A program made the translations under genes and the position numbers. The notes beneath the pieces are model-generated. The model was given only the letters and a program-made list of their open reading frames with translations, searched no databases and was not told the DNA's origin. From Aquisphaera giovannonii (GTDB lineage: Bacteria > Planctomycetota > Planctomycetia > Isosphaerales > Isosphaeraceae), in assembly GCF_008087625.1 (NCBI RefSeq), contig NZ_CP042997.1, forward strand, positions 6,262,001 to 6,326,000: DNA of 64,000 nucleotides, read 5' to 3'. Positions 13,996 through 22,146 of the stretch are shown here, in pieces. The stretch's first letter is position 1. Every line of letters starts with the position of its first letter.

Positions 13996-14766
13996 TCAGA
14001 AGACCTTCGCCAGGCAGCCGCCGTCCACGACGAGGACGCTGCCGGTGATGTAGCTCCCGGCGTCGCTGGCCAGGAGGAGGACCGGGCCGACGAGCTCGTC
14101 CGGGCGGCCCCAGCGGAGCAGGGCGGTGCCCTGGGCGAACTCGTCCTGCTTCTCCTTGGACAGCACGCTCATGGGCATGTCGGTCAGCATCGGCCCCGGC
14201 GCGATGCAGTTGACGGTGATGCCGAAGCTCCCCAGGTCATTGGCGCTGGCCCGGGCCAGGCCGAGCAACGCGCTCTTCGTGGCCGAGTACGGGTTCCGCG
14301 CGGCGGCCGAGGTGAGCCCCATGATCGACGAGAGGTGGACGATGCGCCCCCACTTCCGCTCCTTCATGTAGGGCGACAGCGCGCGGGTCAGGGCCATGCA
14401 CGAGGTGAGGTTGAGCTCGAGGACGCGGTCCCAGACCTCGTCCTTCATCTCGTCGATCGCCTGGGGGGTGTTCACCCCGGCGTTGTTGATGAGGATGTCC
14501 ACGCGGCCCATGGCCTCGATGGCCTTCTGCGCGAGCGTGTCGGCCTCGCCGCGTAGGCTGAGGTCCGAGACGACGTACTCGACGCCCGCCGTCCCCGCCG
14601 AGCGGATCTCGCGGGCCGCGGCCCGGAGCTCCTCCTCGTGCCGGCTGGCGATGACCACCCCGGCGCCGGCCTCCGCCAGCCCGATCGCCATCGCCTTCCC
14701 CAGCCCCTTCGACCCCCCGGTGACCAGCGCCACCCGCCCCGTCAGGTCGAACAGCTTGCTCAGCAT
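13996..14766 (-). CDS. Short-chain dehydrogenase/reductase (classical SDR)
   Basis: A 256-aa NAD(P)-dependent oxidoreductase. The Rossmann motif TGGSKGLG is at 16-23, NNAG at about 94-97, catalytic Ser146/147 in HLSSIMG, and Tyr160-x-x-x-Lys164 (YSATK). The C-terminal part (IAPGPMLTDM, SYITGSVLVVDGG) matches the glucose/gluconate dehydrogenase or 3-oxoacyl reductase branch. The ATG at 14766 has GGGAGG 7 bp upstream; a start 7 codons earlier lacks one. It is downstream of trpS on the same strand but separated by a 253-bp repeat-bearing gap. Substrate unknown. Confidence 0.88.
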   Translation of the reverse strand: MLSKLFDLTGRVALVTGGSKGLGKAMAIGLAEAGAGVVIASRHEEELRAAAREIRSAGTAGVEYVVSDLSLRGEADTLAQKAIEAMGRVDILINNAGVNTPQAIDEMKDEVWDRVLELNLTSCMALTRALSPYMKERKWGRIVHLSSIMGLTSAAARNPYSATKSALLGLARASANDLGSFGITVNCIAPGPMLTDMPMSVLSKEKQDEFAQGTALLRWGRPDELVGPVLLLASDAGSYITGSVLVVDGGCLAKVF

Positions 14767-14828
14767 CGCGGCCTCCCGGCTATCCACGGAAGAGAACGGT
14801 CATCCACGGAGTAAGATAAAATCCAATA

Positions 14829-14991
14829 CAAATACATTTAACCACGGAAAACACGGAAGGGGAGGGAGTGTGGTGCGGCCAGCATGCCGGCAACGGTCGA
14901 TGACTCGACCAAGCCGCAGCACCCTTCAATCTTCTCTTGATTTGTGTATTCTTCCGTGTTTTTCCGTGTTTTCCGTGGTTAAATGTATTTG
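14829..14991. repeat. 30-bp perfect inverted repeat, CCACGGA family
   Basis: Positions 14829-14858 and 14962-14991 are exact reverse complements (30 of 30), 103 bp apart. Each arm holds ACCACGGAAAACACGGAA. An extra TTCCGTGTT copy precedes the right arm and further CCACGGA copies lie at 14786-14812 and 15011-15016. The arms are much AT-richer than the genome. It sits between trpS and the SDR, both on the minus strand. Confidence 0.8.
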
Positions 14992-15019
14992 CATTTTTCT
15001 CTTTGCCGCCTTCCGTGGA

Positions 15020-15988
15020 TCACGCCATGCCGCAGGCCTTCCGCACGCGGTCCAGGATGGGGCGGGCCGTGGCGTGGGCGCGTTCGGCGCCCTCGGCGCG
15101 GACCTTCGCGACGCGGTCGGGGTTGGCGATCCACTCGGCGCGGGCGGCCCGGGGGGCGTCGAAGCGGGCGACGATGGCGTCGGCCAGGCGGTTCTTCATC
15201 TCGCCGTAGCCGATGCCCCCCTCGCGATAGCGCCGCTCCACGTCCGAGAGCTCGTCGGGCGTGGCGAAGAGCCGGTAGAGGGCCATCAGCGAGCACTTGT
15301 CCGGGTCCTTGGGCGCCTCCACGGGCAGGCTGTCGGTGACGATCTTCTTGACCTTCTTGCGGATGACATTGGGCTCGTCGAAGATCTCGATCGTGTTGCC
15401 GTAGCTCTTGGACATCTTCCGCCCGTCGAGCCCGGGCACGATCGCGGTGTCGTCCAGGATGTACGGCTTCGGGAGCCGGAAGACCTCGCCCGGGCCGTAG
15501 ACGTGGTTGAACCGCTCGGCGACGTCCCGGGTGATCTCCAGGTGCTGCCGCTGGTCCTGGCCCACGGGGACGAGGTCCGCGTCGTACAGGAGGATGTCCG
15601 CGGCCATGAGCACCGGGTAGGCGAACAGCCCGTGCTCCGCCGGGAGCCCTTGCTGGATCTTGTCCTTGTAGCTGACGCACTTCTCCAGCCAGCCCATCGG
15701 CGTGACCGTCGTCAGCAGCCAGGCCAGCTCCACGGTCTCCGGCACGTCCGACTGGACGAACAGCGTGGCCTTCGCCGGGTCGAGCCCCAGCGCCAGGAGG
15801 TCCACGAAGGCGTCCAGGGTGTTCTGCCTCATCTGCGCCGCGTCGCGCAGCGAGGTCAGCGCGTGGTAGTTGGCGATGAAGTAGAACGCCTCGTGCTCCT
15901 CCTGCAGCGCGATGTACTGCCGGATGGCCCCGAAGTAGTTCCCGATGTGCAACGCGCCCGAAGGCTGGATACCGGACAGGATCCGCAT
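15020..15988 (-). CDS. trpS: Tryptophanyl-tRNA synthetase
   Basis: A 322-aa class I aminoacyl-tRNA synthetase charging tRNA-Trp. The N terminus is MRILSGIQPSGALHIGNYFG, with the HIGH-type motif HIGN at 14-17 and the TrpS-specific SGxQPSG motif. PVGQDQRQHLEITRDVAERF forms the tryptophan/ATP pocket, and KMSKS is at 191-195. Length is that of compact bacterial TrpS. The start lies exactly at the conserved N terminus. Confidence 0.96.
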   Translation of the reverse strand: MRILSGIQPSGALHIGNYFGAIRQYIALQEEHEAFYFIANYHALTSLRDAAQMRQNTLDAFVDLLALGLDPAKATLFVQSDVPETVELAWLLTTVTPMGWLEKCVSYKDKIQQGLPAEHGLFAYPVLMAADILLYDADLVPVGQDQRQHLEITRDVAERFNHVYGPGEVFRLPKPYILDDTAIVPGLDGRKMSKSYGNTIEIFDEPNVIRKKVKKIVTDSLPVEAPKDPDKCSLMALYRLFATPDELSDVERRYREGGIGYGEMKNRLADAIVARFDAPRAARAEWIANPDRVAKVRAEGAERAHATARPILDRVRKACGMA

Positions 15989-16214
15989 GGCCGGGAGGAC
16001 TCTCTCGAATCGATCGTACGTTCGCGTCGGACGGCGCCCTGATCTCGACCGCGGTGCGCGCCCGACCGAACGTCCGGCCCCGCGACCCCGGCCGCCGTCG
16101 CCGGCCGGTTCGCGTCCATTCTAGCAGCTTCGCCAAGCCCCTTCCAACCGGACCGGCGGCGGCGACCGCTCCCGTCGCCCGCCGCCGGCCGGCCCGTTGC
16201 GGGCGCGACCCCCG

Positions 16215-19160
16215 TCAGGACGAATAGTCGATCCCGCGGGAGCCGCTCAGGTCCACGTCGCCCCCCTCGTTGGCGACGATCGTATTCGACGCCACCGTGG
16301 AGCCGGCGCAATTGCCGGTCGCCCGCAGGCCCACGGCCCGGTTCCGGTCGATCGTGTTGCCCACGACCCTCGCCGCCCTCGTGGACTTCATCGTCAGGCC
16401 GTTGCCGAGGTTGTACCGGACCAGGTTCTGGAGGGGGATCGAGGCCCCGCCGACCTGGGTCGAGGACGTCCCGGCACTCAGGTAGATCCCGCCGAGCCCG
16501 TTCCCCAGCGGGTCGGTCCCCAGGGCGGACGTGCCGATCTTGGCGTGGACGATCCGGTTGTCGCGGGCCCGGCCGGCGACCTCGATGCCGTACCGCCGGT
16601 TCGCCGAGACCGTCACCTGCGGCTCGATCGAGGGCTGGAACCCGCCGATCGCGTTGCCGTGGGCGGAGCCGGTGATGAGGATCCCGTCGCCCCCGTTGGG
16701 GAGTGCCGTGTTGATCGCCGTGTTCGTCCCGACCGCGGTCTCGGTCACCTGGACGCCCGTGGCGTGGCCCCCGATCTCGATGCCGTTGCCGAGGTTGCCG
16801 GAGACGATGCACGTGCGGATCAGGTTGTTCCCGCCGGTCGAGGTGATCAGGATGCCGTCCTTCCTGTTGGGCGCGGCGGTCGAGAAGGCGAAGAGCCCGG
16901 CGAACGTGTTGAAGGAGACGAGGCCGCTGGCCCTGTCCTTCACCTCGATGCCGTTGCGGTTGTTCCCCGAGATCACGTTGCCCAGCGGGATCACGCCGCC
17001 GACCTGGGTGTTCGCCGACGTGCCGGAGACGAGGAGCCCGTCCCCGCCGTTGGCCACGACGGTCGCGTTGTTGGCACCCACGCCCAGGAAGTTGGCCTGC
17101 ACGGTGGTGTCGTTGGAATTGGTGATCCGCAGGCCGTTGCCGCCGTTGCCGCTGATCACGTTGTAGAAGACGAACGGATCCTGCTGGAACGTGCAGCCGA
17201 GCAGCGAGTTCCCGCTGGCACCGTCGATCGCCACGCCGTCGAGCCGGTTGCCCAGGGCCCAATTGCCGGAGGCCGAGGTCCCGACGAAGTTCCCGCTGAG
17301 CTGGTTCCGCGTGGCCCCGCCGGTGATGAGGACGCCGTTGCCGCCGTTCCCCGAGATGAGGTTCCCCATGGGGGGCCGGACGAAGACCCCGCCGGTCGGG
17401 TCGTTGCCGCCGGTCGCCTCGCCGCCGATCCTGTTGCCGCTCGCGCCGGCCGTGATGAGGATGCCGTTCTTGGCGTTGCCGCGGCGGACCGTCCCGCTCG
17501 CGTCGGTGCCGATGAAGTTCATCGCGACGACGTTGTCCGAGCCGCCGTAGATGCCGACGCCGTTGCCGCCGTTGCCGCTGATGACGTTGGAGAGCCGGAA
17601 TCCCGTGTGCACCTCCGCCTGATACGAGGCCGCGCCCGAGGCCGCCGCGACGAAGCCGACCACCGCGTTCCCGGCCACCGAGTCGACGCTGGTGATCGAC
17701 TTGCTCGGGTCCACCCCGGGGGCGTTCAGGTCGACCCACACGCCGCTGCCGAACGAGCCGTCGGTGTTGCGCCGGACGCTCACCCAGGAGCCCTGCGCGG
17801 GGTCGGCCGTGCCCCTCTGGGCGGAGTCCGCGGCCAGCGTGTAGACGCCCTTCTCCTCGCCGCTGATGCCCTGGAAGTGGGTGACGTAATCCTTGCCGAC
17901 CACGCCGTTGGGGTAGTCGAACGGGGTCCAGTGGGAATACGCGCCGGTCGAGGCGTCGTAGTCCACCATGAAGGCGTGGCTGAGGCCGTCCGGCGTCTCG
18001 CCCGGTGCGCTGAAGCCTCCGACGATCGTGAACTTCGACTGCCCATTGCTCCAGATGCCATACGCCGTGGTCGTCGTCGAGCCCGGGTAGACGATGTCCG
18101 TGATCGCGGCGGTCGCGATGTCGTACACGAAGGCGTGGCCGGTGCCGAGCGGCGCGTCGCCCTCCGGGCCGTCGGCGTTGCCGACCGCGAGGCCGCCCAT
18201 CGTGCTGTGGACGTAGGTGTACTGGGCCCCCGGGTAGTCGATCGTCGTGTAATTCGCCGACTGGGAGAGCTCGGAGGTCGTCCCCTGGAACAGGAACCCG
18301 TTGACGACGTCGGACCCCGCCCGGTAGGTGCCGACGAGCTGGAGCGAGCCGTCGGAGAGCAGGTTCGGGCCGTAGAGGCTCGAGGACGTCCCCCAGGGCA
18401 CGTTCACCGCATAGCTCGTCCCGCCGACGCCCGAGATCGGGCCGACGTAGAGGAGCCCGTTGCTGCCGGAGGTCCCGGTCATGAGGTATTGCCCGGGCAG
18501 GCTGCCCGCCCGGATCCCCTGCCAGCCGGACACGGGGTACGTGGGCACGGAGTCGGCGCTGTAGTAGGAGATGCCGGCCACCGGGTCGGCCTGGCCGACG
18601 AGGTCGCCGTGCGACGAGGCGTTGATCCGGACGCCGTCCCCGCGATTGCCGGCGACCTGGCCGTTGGGCCGGATGCCGATCATGTTGCCCTGGACGGTGA
18701 CCCGCGAGGCGTCGAGCGTGACGCCCGCGTTGCCCGCGCGGACCAGGGACAGCCCCGTCAAGGTCGACCCGTCGGAGCCGCTCGCGAACCTCAATCCCCG
18801 GGTCCCGCCGAAGTCCACCGTGACGACGGGCGCGCCGGCGAAGGTGGGCGCCGACGAGCCGTCGATCGTCACCGCCCCCGTGATCGCGGGCAGGGAAGGC
18901 CCGCCGACCCGGATGGTCCCGGAGACCCCGAAGCGGATGGTGTCGGCGCCGGGGCTGGAGTTGGACGAGACGATCGCCCAGCGGAGCGAGCCGTCGCCGG
19001 AGTTGTGCCGATTCGTCACGGTGAACGTCGAGAGGAGCCGCCGGTCCTCCAGGACCTCCACCGCCCGGCCGACGTGCCGGCGGGGCCTGCGGCGGGACGC
19101 GAGGGAGGGGGCGGCCTGGTGGCCGGGACTCGGACGGCGGGCGGGCAGGTGGGGTTTCAT
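16215..19160 (-). CDS. Large surface/secreted parallel beta-helix protein with LEDRRLLS N-terminal motif
   Basis: A 981-aa protein. A basic N-terminal region is followed by VEVLEDRRLLSTFTVTN (LEDRRLLS at 37-44), the short N-terminal signature found on many planctomycete surface proteins. Right-handed beta-helix repeats (ISGNGGNGV.I.GG, NxIGGF, VxGNxIG) occupy about 50-190 and 520-981. Between them, about residues 195-520, lies a different, Ser/Gly/Tyr-rich segment (SGWQGIRAGSLPGQYLMTG, HAFVYDIATAAITDIVYPG, HAFMVDYDASTGAYSHW) with propeller-like HAF repeats. No catalytic polysaccharide-lyase residues were identified, so adhesion or matrix roles are as likely as carbohydrate binding. The first half of the sequence after the motif resembles DUF-type NosD/copper-binding beta-helices. 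Confidence 0.85.
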   Translation of the reverse strand: MKPHLPARRPSPGHQAAPSLASRRRPRRHVGRAVEVLEDRRLLSTFTVTNRHNSGDGSLRWAIVSSNSSPGADTIRFGVSGTIRVGGPSLPAITGAVTIDGSSAPTFAGAPVVTVDFGGTRGLRFASGSDGSTLTGLSLVRAGNAGVTLDASRVTVQGNMIGIRPNGQVAGNRGDGVRINASSHGDLVGQADPVAGISYYSADSVPTYPVSGWQGIRAGSLPGQYLMTGTSGSNGLLYVGPISGVGGTSYAVNVPWGTSSSLYGPNLLSDGSLQLVGTYRAGSDVVNGFLFQGTTSELSQSANYTTIDYPGAQYTYVHSTMGGLAVGNADGPEGDAPLGTGHAFVYDIATAAITDIVYPGSTTTTAYGIWSNGQSKFTIVGGFSAPGETPDGLSHAFMVDYDASTGAYSHWTPFDYPNGVVGKDYVTHFQGISGEEKGVYTLAADSAQRGTADPAQGSWVSVRRNTDGSFGSGVWVDLNAPGVDPSKSITSVDSVAGNAVVGFVAAASGAASYQAEVHTGFRLSNVISGNGGNGVGIYGGSDNVVAMNFIGTDASGTVRRGNAKNGILITAGASGNRIGGEATGGNDPTGGVFVRPPMGNLISGNGGNGVLITGGATRNQLSGNFVGTSASGNWALGNRLDGVAIDGASGNSLLGCTFQQDPFVFYNVISGNGGNGLRITNSNDTTVQANFLGVGANNATVVANGGDGLLVSGTSANTQVGGVIPLGNVISGNNRNGIEVKDRASGLVSFNTFAGLFAFSTAAPNRKDGILITSTGGNNLIRTCIVSGNLGNGIEIGGHATGVQVTETAVGTNTAINTALPNGGDGILITGSAHGNAIGGFQPSIEPQVTVSANRRYGIEVAGRARDNRIVHAKIGTSALGTDPLGNGLGGIYLSAGTSSTQVGGASIPLQNLVRYNLGNGLTMKSTRAARVVGNTIDRNRAVGLRATGNCAGSTVASNTIVANEGGDVDLSGSRGIDYSS

Positions 19161-19473
19161 GGGCGTGGTCTCGTCTCGGATCGGCCCGCGCGAGGCGGGG
19201 CGTGATGCGGCCCTTCAGGAGCAAGCTAGGACACGGATTGCGCCGTGCAACTCCGGCGGCCCGGTCGGGCCCGCCGGGGACGCCGTTGCGGCGGGCCGGC
19301 CTGGGTGGACGCGGGCCGCCGATCCTTGGCCGGGCCGAGGGCGGATGCTACGATGGCGGTCCAAGGGCGACGGCGTGCGAGGCGGCGGCGGCCCCGAGGA
19401 TCGGGGGACGCCGAGGGCCCGCTCGGCCGGCCGGGATGCGCCGCGGGACGGAATTCGGGAGGGGAGGCACGCC
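19161..19473. other. Divergent intergenic region
   Basis: 313 bp between the beta-helix gene start (minus) and the small plus-strand gene at 19474. It holds the candidate promoter listed at 19326-19354. Nothing else is supported. Confidence 0.4.
19326..19354 (+). promoter_or_regulatory. Candidate sigma-70-like promoter
   Basis: TTGGCC (19326-19331), 17-bp spacer, TACGAT (19349-19354), followed 120 bp later by the GTG start at 19474. Each hexamer matches the consensus in four positions. Confidence 0.35.
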
Positions 19474-19908
19474 GTGACGATCGAGACCTTCGAGGACCAT
19501 GGATTGCGGTTCGAGTACCCGGCCGGCTGGGAGCTGGACGTCACCGACCACGGCCAGGTCCTCACCGTCGCCGTGCAGGAGCCCGGCGGCCTGGGCTTCG
19601 CCCTGATCACCACCGACGGCACCCGCCCGGACCCGAACGATGTCGCCGAGGCCGCGCTCGAGGCCATGCGCGAGGAGTATCCGGACCTCGACGCCTCGCC
19701 CGTCCTGGAGACGATCAACGACCATTGCACGACGGGCCATGACGTGGAATTCTTCGCCATGGACATGACCAACGCGGCCACGATCCGATGCTTCCGCACC
19801 CCCCGCCACACCGTCCTGGCCTTCGGCCAGTGGTCCGACGCCGGCGAGGACCGCCTCCCCGACCAGGTCCGCGACGTGCTCCGGTCCATCGAGGACCTCG
19901 ACGAGTGA
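19474..19908 (+). CDS. Small DUF1795/PsbP-like domain protein
   Basis: A 144-aa acidic protein without signal peptide or membrane segment. The pattern LRFEYPAGWELD...TVAVQEPGGLGFALITTDG and the C-terminal RTPRHTVLAFGQWSDAGEDRLPDQVRDVLRSIE resembles the DcrB/DUF1795 (Mog1/PsbP-like) fold, where a hydrophobic xYPxGW start is followed by strands and a final helix. The GTG at 19474 has GGGAGGGGAGG just upstream and begins at the conserved region. Function unknown. It lies 247 bp before the TPR protein gene on the same strand. Confidence 0.7.
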   Translation: MTIETFEDHGLRFEYPAGWELDVTDHGQVLTVAVQEPGGLGFALITTDGTRPDPNDVAEAALEAMREEYPDLDASPVLETINDHCTTGHDVEFFAMDMTNAATIRCFRTPRHTVLAFGQWSDAGEDRLPDQVRDVLRSIEDLDE

Positions 19909-20155
19909 GGCCCGTCGTCCAGCCGTCCGAAGCGTCCCATCCGGCCCCACGCCACCGGCCGGCGCCCCGCGCCTTTTGAGGCCCCTCGCGCCGTCGGGCA
20001 CGTCCGGAAGGACCGGCCCGCGAGGCCGGTCCGGCCCAGGCTGGATGTCCATCAAGTCCGTCGCGCCGCGGCGTCGGATCCGGCGAATCCGCCGCTCGCC
20101 CCGGACGAATCAAGGAGGAGGACACCGCACCGAATCACTTGCTCAAGGACGGGCC

Positions 20156-22126
20156 ATGGCGCTGCCGCGCATCCGGGTCGGGCTCGGGATGATGGTCCTG
20201 CTGGTCGCGAGCGGCTCGCCGTCAACGCCGGCCGGGTCCGTCAATGACGATCGCGACCGGGCCTTCCGGCTGTACGACGCCGGCCGCTTCGCGGAGGCGA
20301 TCCCGCTCCTGGATCGGGTGATCGAGGCGCACCACCGGGACGTCCAGGGCCGCATCAAGCGGGGCAACTGCTACCTCCGGCTCGACCGGCCGGAACGCGC
20401 CGTCCCGGACTTCGAGTTCGTGGCGCGGTTCAGCCCGTTCAACCCGAGTGCGCAGACCGACCTGGGCATCGCGCTCCTCATGATCGGGCGGCACCAGGAC
20501 GCGCAGGCCTGCTTCGAGCAGGCGATCCGCTACTGGTCCAACCCGCTGAACGGCGCGGGCGCGCTGAACCGCAGGAGTGCCCGGGAGATCCGGCAGGGCC
20601 GGGGCGCGTCGCATTGCGGGCTGGCCCAGGTCTACCACCGGACCGGCCGGAACGAGGAGGCCATCGCCGAATACAACCGCGCCCTCGCGATCTTCGCGGA
20701 GGATCCCAACACCTACATCGGCCGCGGCGACGCGCACGCGTCCCTCGGCGAGGAGGACGAGGCCTTCGCGGACTACGCGGAGGCCATCCGCATCGGCCCG
20801 GCCTACTCGCGGGCCTACGTCTCCAGGGCCACGCTCCTCGCGAGGCTCGGCCGGGCCGACGAGGCGCTCGCCGACTACGAGCGGGCCCTCGCGATCGACC
20901 CCAATGACGCCCTCGCCCTCGGGCTGCGCGGCGGCCTGCTGTCGCAACGCGGGCAGAACGACCGGGCGCTCGCGGACTTCGAGGCCGTCCTGGGGATGCG
21001 GCCCGAGGACGCGGGGGCGCACAAGGATCGCGGCGGGCTCCTGGTGCGGATGGGCCGCAACGAGGAGGCGATCGCGGACCTAGACCGGGCGATCTCGCTC
21101 AACCCCCGGAGCGCCGCCTCGTACCTGAACCGGGGCGCCGCGCACAGCAACCTCGGCCACTACGAGCAGGCGATCGCGGACCTGGAGAGGGCGATCGACC
21201 TGGATCCGAAGGACCCGAAGTCGCACACGAACATCGGCCTGGCGCTCTTCATGGTCGGCAGCTACGACCGGTCGATCGAGGAGCTGAGCGAGGCCGTCCG
21301 CCTGGCGCCCCGCAACGCGATCGTCCGCATGAATCGCGGCAACGTCTACGCGAAGCTCGGCTTCCGCGAGCAGGCGATCGCCGACTACGGCGAGTCGGAG
21401 CGGGCCGACCCGCGGCTGATGGCGAGCCTGGGCGGCCCGTCGCGGCTCCTGGAGACGATGGGCCGCCAGAGCCTGGCCATGCTGGACCAGAAGCGCGTGA
21501 CCCTGTCGAAGCCGGGCGCCGGCGAGGCGTCCGCGGCGCTGGAGCGGGGCCATGCCCTGCGGGCCCGCGGGGACTGGAAGGCGGCGATCGCCGAGTTCGA
21601 CCGGGCGATCGGGCTCGACCCGGGCCGGCCCGAGGCCTACGTGGCCCGGGGCTGGTCGCGGTTCTGCGCGGGGGAGCCGGACGCCGAGGCGGACGCGCAG
21701 GCGTACCTGAAGCTCCGCGGCTGGGACGACCGCTTCTCGCCCTACATGGCGCTCCTGGGCGTCCTCTCCGCCCGTCGAGCCGGGCACGAGGAGGAGGGCC
21801 GCCGGGCGCTCGACGAGGCCATCGCCGGGGTTCCCCCGGGCCTCTGGCCGCTGCCGCTGCTCCACTACCTCCGCCACGACATCACCGGCACGGCCGTCCT
21901 CGAGAAGGCGAAGGGGGAGACGCAGCAGGCCGAGGCCCATGCCGTCGTGGGCCTGGACCTGCTGCGCCGGGGCGACCGCAAGGGGGCGATCGAGCACCTC
22001 CGGTGGGTCCGCGACCACGGCCCCTCGAAGTCGGTCTTCTTCGACGTGGCCGGCGCGACGCTCCGGGACCTGGACACGCCCCTCGACCCGCTCTCCCGGG
22101 CCATCCGGGCCCGCCGGGCCAATTGA
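20156..22126 (+). CDS. Exported tetratricopeptide repeat protein
   Basis: A 656-aa protein. A signal-peptide-like start (MALPRIRVGLGMMVLLVASG) is followed by about ten TPR units with the usual W/L-G-Y-A-P pattern, for example NRALAIFAEDPNTYIGRGDAH, YERALAIDPNDALALGLRGG, DRAISLNPRSAASYLNRGAAH and ERAIDLDPKDPKSHTNIG. A linker near 470 is followed by two more units. The C-terminal 150 residues are TPR-like but irregular (QAEAHAVVGLDLLRRGDRKGAIEHL). Such repeats are protein-binding scaffolds; no partner is evident. The ATG at 20156 places the signal peptide at the N terminus. Its stop is 20 bp from the stop of the convergent kinase-macro gene. Confidence 0.85.
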   Translation: MALPRIRVGLGMMVLLVASGSPSTPAGSVNDDRDRAFRLYDAGRFAEAIPLLDRVIEAHHRDVQGRIKRGNCYLRLDRPERAVPDFEFVARFSPFNPSAQTDLGIALLMIGRHQDAQACFEQAIRYWSNPLNGAGALNRRSAREIRQGRGASHCGLAQVYHRTGRNEEAIAEYNRALAIFAEDPNTYIGRGDAHASLGEEDEAFADYAEAIRIGPAYSRAYVSRATLLARLGRADEALADYERALAIDPNDALALGLRGGLLSQRGQNDRALADFEAVLGMRPEDAGAHKDRGGLLVRMGRNEEAIADLDRAISLNPRSAASYLNRGAAHSNLGHYEQAIADLERAIDLDPKDPKSHTNIGLALFMVGSYDRSIEELSEAVRLAPRNAIVRMNRGNVYAKLGFREQAIADYGESERADPRLMASLGGPSRLLETMGRQSLAMLDQKRVTLSKPGAGEASAALERGHALRARGDWKAAIAEFDRAIGLDPGRPEAYVARGWSRFCAGEPDAEADAQAYLKLRGWDDRFSPYMALLGVLSARRAGHEEEGRRALDEAIAGVPPGLWPLPLLHYLRHDITGTAVLEKAKGETQQAEAHAVVGLDLLRRGDRKGAIEHLRWVRDHGPSKSVFFDVAGATLRDLDTPLDPLSRAIRARRAN

Positions 22127-22146
22127 CCGGGCCGGACCCGGCCGCT

